Part shown: in pieces, positions 56,960 through 64,000 of the stretch
How positions within the stretch are numbered: position 1 is the first letter of the stretch
How the letters are laid out: the number at the start of each line of letters is the position of its first letter
Assembly (NCBI GenBank): GCA_947177405.1
Contig: CAMWUJ010000002.1
Coordinates: forward strand, 1-64,000
Direction: 5' to 3'
Origin: an uncultured Porphyromonadaceae bacterium
GTDB taxonomy: Bacteria; Bacteroidota; Bacteroidia; Bacteroidales; Muribaculaceae
Length of the DNA: 64,000 nucleotides
Translations under genes and position numbers: made by a program
The notes under the pieces: generated by a model
What the model saw: the letters and a program-made list of their open reading frames with translations, nothing else
What the model was told of the DNA's origin: nothing
Databases searched by the model: none

Positions 56960-57685
56960 ATGGCAGATTTTACAAATTATCAGAATATACTTCTTGAATC
57001 GGGCATAGCAATCGGATTTGAGTCGGTAAACGTATTTCATGATAAAGGGTTGGATGAGTCAGAAACAGTGGGAAAATGGTTTTATCGCATTTCTGCGCTT
57101 CTTCCCGAACAGACACATTCCCTGAATGTCGGTCTCGTGGTGGATCCATTGCAGCGTTTCCCCGATACTGATGCTCTGGTCACTTTCAAGAAGGGGATCC
57201 CTATCGGGGTATTGACAGCGGATTGTGTGCCTGTTCTGATATATGCTCCTGATGTGGAAGGAGTGGTAGCTGTTCATGCGGGCTGGAAAGGAACGTTGGG
57301 TGGCATCATCGAGTATGTTTTAAGTATTCTTGAGGAATATGGGGCTGATCCCGCCAAGATGAAAGTGGCATTCGGGCCTTCGATAAGCGAGGAGAATTAT
57401 GAGGTTGACCGTGATCTGGCAGAGAAGTTTGGGGCGGCAGGATTTGGTGATTGTGTGCACTATCCCAAAGGAAAGGATGGAAAACCGCATATAGACCTTC
57501 AGGGAGTGAATTGTCGAAGGCTTATAAAGAGGGGAGTACTTCCTGAAAATATAAGACTTCATGATGGCTGCAGTTTCGGTTCTTGCCGTGAAGATGGATC
57601 GCCGAAATACTATAGTCATCGTAGGAGCCAAGGGGCACCGGGAAGAAATCTGACTTACATCATGCTTCGCGAAGATGTGAAATAG
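56960..57685 (+). CDS. pgeF: Peptidoglycan editing factor PgeF (YfiH/laccase-domain)
   Basis: 241 aa. Family motifs are complete: TADCVPVLIYAPD (Cys), VAVHAGWKGTLGGI (His), AFGPSISEENYEV and the C-terminal CSFGSCREDGSPKYYSHRR. PgeF removes wrongly built UDP-MurNAc-L-Ser precursors in enterobacteria; other members were described as purine nucleoside phosphorylases. Cytoplasmic. Followed after 106 bp by the SDR gene. Confidence 0.92.
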   Translation: MADFTNYQNILLESGIAIGFESVNVFHDKGLDESETVGKWFYRISALLPEQTHSLNVGLVVDPLQRFPDTDALVTFKKGIPIGVLTADCVPVLIYAPDVEGVVAVHAGWKGTLGGIIEYVLSILEEYGADPAKMKVAFGPSISEENYEVDRDLAEKFGAAGFGDCVHYPKGKDGKPHIDLQGVNCRRLIKRGVLPENIRLHDGCSFGSCREDGSPKYYSHRRSQGAPGRNLTYIMLREDVK

Positions 57686-57791
57686 CTCAGATTTAATTTA
57701 TCGGAACCATTGAGAAATATCAAAAAGGTGAAATTTTAGTAATATTAATCTATACTCGACGTTAAAACAATAACAGCAAAAGAGACCAATT

Positions 57792-58526
57792 ATGAAGAAG
57801 ATATTGATTATGGGGGCGAGCTCCGGCATAGGCCTGAGAGTGGCCGAGGAGTTTGCCTCAAGAGGAGTTAGAGTAGGACTTGCCGGTAGAAATACCGAGC
57901 CATTGAAAGCCCTTAAAGAGAAGTATCCTATGGCTGTGGTGTGGGATAGAATTGATATAAATGAAGAGGAGGCGCCCCGCCGTATGCTCGATCTTATCGA
58001 GCGTATGGGAGGAATGGATATATATTTCCATGTCTCCGGTATTGGATACGAGAATCCGAATCTTGATCCCACGCAGGAGGTTGCTATTATTAATACCAAT
58101 GCCACAGGTTTCGCGAGAATGTTGAGCACTGCTTACCGTTATTTCAAGGAGATGCGAAAGCCGGGACAGATTGTGGGATTGACAAGCGTGGCCGGCACAA
58201 ACGGTATCGGCAGGATGTCGGCGTATTCATCCTCTAAAAAGTGCGCGCAGACATATATGGTGGCACTCGAACAGCGTGCCAATGCCGAGGAACTTGACAT
58301 TAAATTCACAGATATCCGTCCGGGATGGATTCGAACACCTCTGTTAAATGAAGATAAAACATATCCCATGGAGATGTCGCTCGATTATGTTGTGCCTATG
58401 ATTATCAAGGCAATAGTGCGTCATCCGAGAGTTGTCGTTATCGACTGGCGATACAATCTTCTTGTAGGTCTTTGGAGAATGATTCCTAACGCACTGTGGA
58501 CACATATTGATTTCGTATTGAAATAA
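57792..58526 (+). CDS. Short-chain dehydrogenase/reductase
   Basis: 244 aa classical SDR. NAD(P)-binding motif GASSGIG at about 8-14 with a following Arg pattern (GRNTEPL) that suggests NADP preference. Catalytic Ser (GLTSVAGTNG) and YSSSK are in place. A C-terminal hydrophobic segment (VVVIDWRYNLLVGLWRMI) hints at membrane contact. Substrate unknown. A strong hairpin follows. Confidence 0.9.
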   Translation: MKKILIMGASSGIGLRVAEEFASRGVRVGLAGRNTEPLKALKEKYPMAVVWDRIDINEEEAPRRMLDLIERMGGMDIYFHVSGIGYENPNLDPTQEVAIINTNATGFARMLSTAYRYFKEMRKPGQIVGLTSVAGTNGIGRMSAYSSSKKCAQTYMVALEQRANAEELDIKFTDIRPGWIRTPLLNEDKTYPMEMSLDYVVPMIIKAIVRHPRVVVIDWRYNLLVGLWRMIPNALWTHIDFVLK

Positions 58527-58548
58527 AAGATAGATGTTCAAATTATCA

Positions 58549-58617
58549 ATAGAGGCTCCATCCAATAAAATTTCGTAATGCCGATAGCAAATGATTTTTA
58601 TTGGATGGAGCCTCTAT
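58549..58617. terminator. 22-bp perfect inverted repeat, bidirectional terminator
   Basis: Arms 58549-58570 (starting atagaggctccatccaataa) and 58596-58617 are exact complements with a 25-nt loop. It lies 22 bp beyond the SDR stop and 22 bp from the stop of the convergent DsbA-like gene. The T-rich side of each arm faces the loop, so it is better seen as a shared mRNA-end hairpin than a textbook terminator. Confidence 0.55.
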
Positions 58618-58639
58618 GATGAAAATATTCGATCATTGG

Positions 58640-59272
58640 TTATATACCGAGCGCTTTCTTCATAGATCCGGGACTAATCACTCCCTGAAGCACTTCAGAA
58701 TCGTTGAAAACCATATAAGGGATAAGATCAAAATCCGTTCTATTATCCACCTCCTTCTCTTCCTCTTTGACTTGAGCTGCGTATTCATCACTATTAAGCA
58801 TCACACTTACAGCATTTCTATCCAAACCGCATTTCTCGGCAATGTCCAATAGGACATCATGATCTGACAGTCGGAGATTATCAATGAAGTTGGCATGGAA
58901 AAGTGCGAAATTAAGTTTGATATAAGTTTCCTGTGGATATTTGTCCTGCGCATATTCCATAAGTCGGTGAGCATCAAATGTGCTGCACACCGGTGTGGTT
59001 GCCAATTTATATTCGAGACCGACCCGAGAGGCCATTTTAGTGATCCTTTCCATCAGATGCGTGGTTTCCTCCATAGTGAATTTATGTCCATCCATGAAGT
59101 GCTGAGTCATACTTTCGGTGGGAACGAGCGGAGCGTTCGGATCAAGTTGATAGGATAGGAACCGGATGGAAATTCTATCTGCAAGACCTTTCTTCTCAAT
59201 TATATCCATCAGTTGCTTTTCTCCAATGTATGAATAGGGGCATGCGAAATCCGCCCAGATCTGTATTTTCAT
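58640..59272 (-). CDS. DsbA-family (FrnE-like) oxidoreductase
   Basis: 210 aa, no signal peptide, so cytoplasmic. Thioredoxin-fold start with the active-site segment ACPYSYIGEKQL: only one Cys of the usual C-x2-C is kept (CPYS). Conserved FrnE-like features follow (LSYQLDPNAPLVPTE, NTRMAH-type helix replaced by STFDAHRLMEYAQ, and VQGVISP-like VLQGVISPGS). With one Cys it may act as a glutathione-linked isomerase or single-Cys thiol protein. Confidence 0.85.
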   Translation of the reverse strand: MKIQIWADFACPYSYIGEKQLMDIIEKKGLADRISIRFLSYQLDPNAPLVPTESMTQHFMDGHKFTMEETTHLMERITKMASRVGLEYKLATTPVCSTFDAHRLMEYAQDKYPQETYIKLNFALFHANFIDNLRLSDHDVLLDIAEKCGLDRNAVSVMLNSDEYAAQVKEEEKEVDNRTDFDLIPYMVFNDSEVLQGVISPGSMKKALGI

Positions 59273-59433
59273 AGTATTAATCTCTTGTTTCTATTTTCTA
59301 AACAATTATCTCGATATGCAGGTTCGTTCAATAATATGCAAGGGATAAAAAAAGCCCGTATGAGTTTTAAGATTGTAAGAATCTTGAACCATTGCCAAAA
59401 GGATGATGTTTTAAAAATAAAAAGAATACCACT

Positions 59434-60363
59434 ATGAACACAACACAACCTATGGCTCAGAAGAGTCGAACATCCGCTATGATATGGGGCAATTTGCTTG
59501 CTCTTTCCACTGCAATCTGTTGGGGTCTCAACGAACCTGCTAACAAAGCAATAATACCTGATTGGATTTCTGCCTCTGGCGTGGCATTGGGACGCATATT
59601 CGGAGCCACAATATTAATATGGATTTTATCACTGTTTTTCAAGAAAGAGAAGATACAGCGAGGTGACTGGAAGCTGCTTTGGGCGTCAGCTCTTATGATG
59701 CTTGGTTTTGTATATGTATTTTCTTTGGCATTTAATACAGCTTCTCCTATAGATATTGCACTTATCTTGACTTTCCAGCCTATACTGGTGGTAATTATCA
59801 ATGCCATATTCAAGCACGAACATGTATCTGTCCTTGAAGTGGTGGGAATGGTGGTAGCATTAGGAGGAGCAGTGATAGTTATTTTAGGAGGAGGCAATTT
59901 CGATTCAGGACGACTTATAGGTGACTTCTTCGCTGTAGTATGTGCAGTGACTTACGCTATCTATCTTGTAATTATTGAAGGTCCATCACATCGTTACGGT
60001 GCAATAAGCCTTATGAAATGGGTTTTCCTATTCACCTCAATACTTGCCCTCCCGTTAATATTTACTGTTCCGGCTGACCTGCCTATTTTCACACATGGGA
60101 AAGCGATGCCATGGTTGTTATTAGGATTTATCATACTGTTTCCTACGGTATATTGCTATATGGTCACTCCTCCTGCCATACGTCTTGTAGGAAGCGAAGT
60201 CCTGGCGTTTTATCAATATCTTGTGCCGGTGATCACCACTGTAGTTGCAATTGCTGTTAAAATGGATTCTTTCCATTGGTATCAACCGGTGTCATTCCTT
60301 ATAATTGTAGCCGGTGTGATTCTTGTCAACTATGCCAAGTCAAAGTCGGAAAAGAAAAGTTAA
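59434..60363 (+). CDS. DMT-superfamily (EamA) transporter
   Basis: 309 aa with about ten membrane helices in two EamA repeats (LLALSTAICWGLNEPANKA and GDFFAVVCAVTYAIYLVII). The Glu/Pro-bearing helix start WGLNEP and the C-terminal LVPVITTVVAIAV fit the drug/metabolite exporter family. Substrate unknown. Short basic C-terminal tail (KSKSEKK). Two repeat hairpins lie downstream. Confidence 0.88.
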   Translation: MNTTQPMAQKSRTSAMIWGNLLALSTAICWGLNEPANKAIIPDWISASGVALGRIFGATILIWILSLFFKKEKIQRGDWKLLWASALMMLGFVYVFSLAFNTASPIDIALILTFQPILVVIINAIFKHEHVSVLEVVGMVVALGGAVIVILGGGNFDSGRLIGDFFAVVCAVTYAIYLVIIEGPSHRYGAISLMKWVFLFTSILALPLIFTVPADLPIFTHGKAMPWLLLGFIILFPTVYCYMVTPPAIRLVGSEVLAFYQYLVPVITTVVAIAVKMDSFHWYQPVSFLIIVAGVILVNYAKSKSEKKS

Positions 60364-60455
60364 TACAGCTTACAGGAAAGCAATTTTTTAAGACAGTAGA
60401 ACAGTAGAGACAGGAGATTTTTCTTTACTAATTCTTCCTTACAAACCATAGCATG

Positions 60456-60490
60456 AAGGGAGCGGAAGCTTGGAAGTTTCCGCCCCTTTT
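60456..60490. repeat. Diverged copy of the ggggcggaagctt palindrome
   Basis: aagggagcggaagcttggaa with its near-complement, the same family as the palindromes at 31285 and 33161. It may serve as transcript end for the DMT gene (T-run follows). Confidence 0.6.
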
Positions 60491-60507
60491 TCGACATTGT
60501 TTCTCCT

Positions 60508-60545
60508 AATTCGCCAACTCTAAATCAGTTTAGAGTTGGCGAATT
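60508..60545. repeat. 17-bp perfect inverted repeat
   Basis: aattcgccaactctaaa, loop tcag, exact complement. AT-rich sequence follows. A stable hairpin between the DMT gene and the lipoprotein gene; no U-tract, so terminator function is doubtful. Confidence 0.6.
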
Positions 60546-60643
60546 GAATAAGATAACTTTAACGTTAAAATTATCGATCTAATTAAGAAAATTTGAAATT
60601 ATTTTCGTAATTTAGCAACCCTTTAACAAACTATTGATAACAG

Positions 60644-61099
60644 ATGAAAAGATTATTTTATTTTACGGCTGCCGGTGCTATGGCTTTGGTGATGGGGGCA
60701 TGTGGAGGAACAGGTAGAAAATCCTTGGAAAATGATTCACTAAAACTTGTTGATTCGATCCGTGTGGCTGATTCAATTCAAAAGGCTGACTCAATATCAA
60801 AGGTTCTTGCTGATTCAATAGCTCGTGCTGACTCCATTGCAAAAGCGGATAGTATAACTAAGGCAAAAGCTAAAGATCTTGAAGCAAATCGAGATAAATC
60901 TATAGATAGGGATCTTAAGATGGCGGAAGAGGAAGGCAAATTGGCAAAAAAAATATTTGAAAGTGGAGAGTTTCTTTCCTCTGCAGAACGTCATGCTGAT
61001 GCTTCAGTTGAAATAATAAGAAAACTGAAGAAGAAACAAGATAAAATGAGTCCAAAGCAATTGGCAAAATTTAAAAAGCTTTCTAAAGGAATAATATAG
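60644..61099 (+). CDS. Small coiled-coil lipoprotein
   Basis: 151 aa. Lipoprotein signal with lipobox (MALVMGACGG, Cys20 as the lipidated residue). A heptad-like repeat of ADSI/DSI units (ADSIQKADSISK, ADSIARADSIAKADSI) suggests a coiled coil at about 35-80, followed by charged helices. Family unknown. A terminator follows at 61146. Confidence 0.75.
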   Translation: MKRLFYFTAAGAMALVMGACGGTGRKSLENDSLKLVDSIRVADSIQKADSISKVLADSIARADSIAKADSITKAKAKDLEANRDKSIDRDLKMAEEEGKLAKKIFESGEFLSSAERHADASVEIIRKLKKKQDKMSPKQLAKFKKLSKGII

Positions 61100-61145
61100 G
61101 TTTCGTGTAAAAAGAATATCACTTCATATTTTAGAAAAAATTTCT

Positions 61146-61190
61146 AAAAGAATCGGAGAGGCATTGTTCTCACCCGATTCTTTTAATTTT
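61146..61190 (+). terminator. Intrinsic terminator of the lipoprotein gene
   Basis: Stem aaaagaatcgg (61146-61156) with ccgattctttt (61174-61184), 17-nt loop, then aattttt. Confidence 0.7.
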
Positions 61191-61199
61191 TCCCATAAC

Positions 61200-61275
61200 T
61201 TCTGTGAGATTCTGTTTTTCTGAGTCATAGCTTGGTCGGGCCAAGCGTTTCAGTGGGTACAATTCCTCTATTCTG
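61200..61275 (+). repeat. Dispersed PSVSVGTIP repeat, copy 2
   Basis: Reads ttctgtgagattctgttttt through the hairpin gcttggtcgggccaagc to gggtacaattcct, homologous in opposite orientation to 23127-23208. The frame still encodes PSVSVGTIP but then diverges. A short inverted match (cagaatcccacagaa) follows near 61345-61360. Confidence 0.55.
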
Positions 61276-61435
61276 GATAATTAGAGAAAGACTACCACAG
61301 AAGCGTTATAGCGCTTCGCGCTTTCACTCGCTCACAGAAATATCAGAATCCCACAGAAGGATCCGAAATGATTATTTTTTAATTCTAAATGATAATTTTA
61401 TAATGGAAATGTAGAGAAAAGATTCCTCCTCATGG

Positions 61436-61625
61436 CTTCTGTGAGATTCTGTTTTTTCTGAGTCATAGCTTGGTCAGGCCAAGCGTTTCTGTGGTTACAA
61501 TTCCTTTTATCTTCGAATTAGCTTATCTATGCTTACCGACGAGTTGAACACGAAGATGAATGGATGGTTTGTTACAGGATATTTCAAAATGAAAGAAATA
61601 TCAGTCACTTGCGAAAGTTGAATCA
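61436..61625 (+). repeat. Dispersed PSVSVGTIP repeat, copy 3 (decayed)
   Basis: About 190 bp homologous, in opposite orientation, to 23021-23208, including the small-ORF region (PSVSVVTIPFIFELA, then frameshifts) and the downstream aatgaaagaaatatcagtca. Together with copy 2 it fills most of the gene-free 61190-61680. Confidence 0.6.
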
Positions 61626-61663
61626 GTTATTATCCGGAATAGGAATACGATAAGAATTTTTTA

Positions 61664-61695
61664 TTTCAAACTGTAAGGAAGAATTATTAATTTTG
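61664..61695 (+). promoter_or_regulatory. Possible promoter of the KAP NTPase gene
   Basis: TTTC at 61664-61667 (one mismatch), 20-nt spacer, TAATTTTG at 61688-61695, 50 bp before the ATG at 61746. Confidence 0.4.
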
Positions 61696-61745
61696 TAATT
61701 ATTTTGCCTAAACCACTTTTTTATAATTCATGAAGCTTTGATGAT

Positions 61746-63707
61746 ATGAAGCAATTAAAGAAAACCTCTCTTTCGGATATTCCTTTTTATGACGATATCA
61801 ATGATTTCGGAACCGAACGCTATGTGAACGGCCTTATAAAGTTTATCGAGAATTCCTCCACACCAATCACTATTGCTCTGCAGGGAGAATGGGGCAGCGG
61901 CAAGACTTCTCTTATGACCCGTCTAAGACGTGCTCTTTGTATTGGACCAAATGCTCCCTTTATAGGTATTGAAATAAATACCTGGGAACATTCCATGATG
62001 ACTACTCCTGAAGTTACAGTATATAAGATCATGTCGCAATTGGTGAAAGATCTTACCGGCAGCAACGCTGATGCCAAGAAAAAGGTATCAGGACTTTTGC
62101 GTGGTCTTTATCGTGGCGGAAGAGAGGCCCTGAAGATGATTCCCGGTGTGAATGTGGCAATGGAGATGGCTAATGTGCCCGCTGAACTACCTTTCGGAAA
62201 CGAGGATGGCGAACAGGTCTCTCTATCTTATTTGAAAGAAGAACTGGAAAAATCGGTGTCACAACTTGTGAACGAAGGGAATAAGCGGGGTGTGATTATT
62301 TTTGTGGATGATCTCGACCGTCTTAATCCTCCGGTGGCTGTGGAAATTCTTGAATTACTGAAAAATGTCTTTACACTCGACCATTGTATCTTTGTGCTCG
62401 CCATCGACTATGAGGTGGTGGTAAAGGGTCTTGAACCAAAATTCGGTAAGTTGAACGATAATAACGAACGGGAATTCCGGTCTTTCTTCGACAAGATTAT
62501 CCAGGTACCGTTCTCTCTACCGGTGAGCAGCTACCGGCCTATGGATTTTGTGCTGAAAGCATTGGTCGGAATTGGGTATATAAAAGATATAGACTCATCG
62601 GACCCAAATGTAAGAACCCGGTTCGCAGCAGTGGTGGAAGCTTCCGTTGGTAAAAATCCGCGATCTATCAAAAGGCTTATCAATACCCTTTCTCTACTTG
62701 ACTGTATTGCCCAATGCGGCACTTCCTCCCAAAAGGAAGAGATACCTACAATGGAAGAAAAGCTTCTGAATTTCATTGTGGTGGCTCTCCAGATATGCTA
62801 TCCCAAGATTTACCGTATGCTTGTGGATAACCATGCATTCACCTCCTGGGATCGCGAATTTGCCAATAAAGAAGGGATAACGCTTCCTTTGGAAAAGAAG
62901 GAAAGTGAGGAATTGGAATGGGATGATATTCTGGAGGCGGCCTGTTTACCCGACAAATATCTGTCACGTCATTTTCCGGATATAATGACACTTTTCACTA
63001 TGATGAGGGAGATATTGGAGCGTGTCACGGATTCTGACTCCGCAACCCTTGAATTGCAGCTGCAGAAGATTCTCGACAAATCATCGGTGACAGGAATCAA
63101 TACAAGTCTCAAAAGTGAGGAATTCAATAGAAGAGACTTTATGGGTAAATTGCATAATAATGTGGTGGAACGTCTTAAGCATTTGCGTCCTGATATATTA
63201 TCCGATGATTCTAAAAACTATAAACTGAAGAAGAATACAGGAAATGGAGGTATTTATATTTATATCGATAAGAATACAAAACTGGATATCGTGTTCTCGT
63301 CAAGTCTGAATGACAAGAATGAAATTTCACTTAGAATATGGACACATTTCCATCTGCTTCGTCCACAAAATATGATAGGGATGGAGTATGATGATTTGAT
63401 GAAGGATAACCGCCTTTTTGAAGCTATCAGTGCGGTGGATAATGAGCTGATGCCTCTTTTGAAGTCAGCGTGGTTTTTCAAAGGAACTCAGTATGAAGGA
63501 CAAAAATCATACTTCACTTCTTTCGGTGAAGAGCTAAGATATATTCACAGTCAAGGTCGGATGTCGGGCGAAATTTGCAATAATCCCGAATATTGGATTG
63601 AGTTAAAGAAACCATCACATTTCGAAGAACCCAAGATCGTGGATGCGATTGCCAAAGTGATTATTGCCAATTATGATTTCAGAAAGAAGTTGAAGGATTT
63701 CAAATAA
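61746..63707 (+). CDS. KAP family P-loop NTPase
   Basis: 653 aa. Walker A in LQGEWGSGKTSLM near residue 45, Walker B in VIIFVDDLDRLNP near 190, and the KAP-type sensor region (VGKNPRSIKRLINTLSLLD near 305). KAP NTPases are STAND-like ATPases, often membrane-associated through an insert; here the insert (about 110-145, KMIPGVNVAMEMANVPAELP) is only mildly hydrophobic. The C-terminal 250 residues are an unassigned domain. Related NTPases occur in signalling and phage-defence settings. It stands alone 8 kb from the kinase island. Confidence 0.88.
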   Translation: MKQLKKTSLSDIPFYDDINDFGTERYVNGLIKFIENSSTPITIALQGEWGSGKTSLMTRLRRALCIGPNAPFIGIEINTWEHSMMTTPEVTVYKIMSQLVKDLTGSNADAKKKVSGLLRGLYRGGREALKMIPGVNVAMEMANVPAELPFGNEDGEQVSLSYLKEELEKSVSQLVNEGNKRGVIIFVDDLDRLNPPVAVEILELLKNVFTLDHCIFVLAIDYEVVVKGLEPKFGKLNDNNEREFRSFFDKIIQVPFSLPVSSYRPMDFVLKALVGIGYIKDIDSSDPNVRTRFAAVVEASVGKNPRSIKRLINTLSLLDCIAQCGTSSQKEEIPTMEEKLLNFIVVALQICYPKIYRMLVDNHAFTSWDREFANKEGITLPLEKKESEELEWDDILEAACLPDKYLSRHFPDIMTLFTMMREILERVTDSDSATLELQLQKILDKSSVTGINTSLKSEEFNRRDFMGKLHNNVVERLKHLRPDILSDDSKNYKLKKNTGNGGIYIYIDKNTKLDIVFSSSLNDKNEISLRIWTHFHLLRPQNMIGMEYDDLMKDNRLFEAISAVDNELMPLLKSAWFFKGTQYEGQKSYFTSFGEELRYIHSQGRMSGEICNNPEYWIELKKPSHFEEPKIVDAIAKVIIANYDFRKKLKDFK

Positions 63708-63739
63708 AAGCTTCTTTTCAGTGGCCAATAATTAACTTT

Positions 63740-64000
63740 TCAGATAAGCCCTAACGAATTCAAGAAAATCAGAAATATTGCCACCGGACAAATGTATCGG
63801 AGAGCGAAACGCAAAGGGGCGAGCATGGGAAAACGGTAGAGCCCGAAGTCGGTGAATTGATCGGAGATGAATTTCGTATCAGCAAACCAACCCACAAAAA
63901 GAGCACAAATGAATCCCCCAATGGGGAGACATATATTTGACGACACATAATCGAAAAGGTCGAAGAAAGTGAGACCTGCTATCGTGAAATCTTTAAGCGG
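63740..64000 (-). CDS. Sodium:neurotransmitter-symporter-type transporter, C-terminal end (partial)
   Basis: 87 codons open to the right window edge on the minus strand (FFDLFDYVSSNICLPIGG, ICALFVGWFADTKF, then YICPVAIFLIFLNSLGLI and stop). The FDYVSSN/PIGG pattern and final two helices match the C-terminus of bacterial NSS (SNF) sodium-dependent transporters such as LeuT/Tyt1 relatives. The 5' part lies outside the window. Converges on the KAP gene across 32 bp. Confidence 0.8.
   Translation of the reverse strand, partial: PLKDFTIAGLTFFDLFDYVSSNICLPIGGFICALFVGWFADTKFISDQFTDFGLYRFPMLAPLRFALRYICPVAIFLIFLNSLGLI

Noticed and set aside
61232-61414. 60-codon frame starting MVGPSVSVGTIP
   Set aside because: Its start lies in the dispersed repeat and its remainder is not shared with the intact small ORF at 23051-23167, so it is a decayed copy.

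Overview
The window reads as a chromosomal segment of an anaerobic Bacteroidales bacterium. My best guess is the gut family Muribaculaceae, from protein style and not from a marker gene. Supporting signs are many Bacteroidetes-type promoters (TTTG, 19-21 nt, TAnnTTTG), weak Shine-Dalgarno sites, an anaerobic hybrid-cluster protein, rubredoxin, and a fused thiamine enzyme in a thi operon laid out as in Bacteroidales.

Layout. 1-4.0 kb: two small membrane proteins, hydroxylamine reductase (hcp), a DUF1349 protein and an O6-alkylguanine-DNA methyltransferase. 4.0-10.8 kb: a minus-strand thiamine operon, thiD-thiS-thiE(fused)-thiG-thiC-thiH-thiF, headed by a promoter, a TPP riboswitch and an intrinsic terminator that touches the thiD start codon. 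10.9-14.0 kb: stress and redox genes (DUF488, nitroreductase, DUF362, cupin, rubredoxin). 14.1-18.0 kb: a TolC-HlyD-MFS tripartite efflux operon.

18.3-53.6 kb is the unusual part: a large island of eukaryote-like signalling modules. It holds three membrane-anchored Ser/Thr kinases, a PP2C phosphatase, two FHA proteins (one also with zinc ribbons), two tandem secreted caspase-like proteases, a LytTR regulator, and two Ala-rich/acidic membrane proteins. Around these sits a large family of exported proteins built from interchangeable modules: a Bacteroidales N-terminal beta domain, PEGA, WG repeats, Sel1 repeats and an NTF2-like domain. Overlapping genes and shared promoters and terminators suggest operons at 18353-22968, 35726-38251, 38366-45286 and 51336-53556. 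A natural reading is that the kinases, PP2C and FHA proteins form an intracellular phospho-signalling circuit coupled to envelope proteins and caspases. The output is unknown.

The island is rich in repeats: four copies of a ~300-bp structured element with nested GCGGAA/TTCCGC palindromes, REP-like hairpins after most modular genes, compound palindromes, a 38-39-bp tandem array, pseudogene remnants and a PD-(D/E)XK/AAA-like cassette abutting a broken Sel1 gene. At 45.4-49.6 kb it is interrupted by an IS1595-type insertion sequence, a Panacea (DUF4065) toxin-antitoxin-like pair, a long structured 5' leader and several small phage-like genes.

53.7-64 kb returns to ordinary genes: an APC amino-acid permease with an AspT-type antiporter, PgeF, a short-chain dehydrogenase, a DsbA-like protein, a DMT exporter, a lipoprotein, a KAP P-loop NTPase, and the C-terminal end of a sodium:neurotransmitter-symporter-type transporter cut by the window edge.
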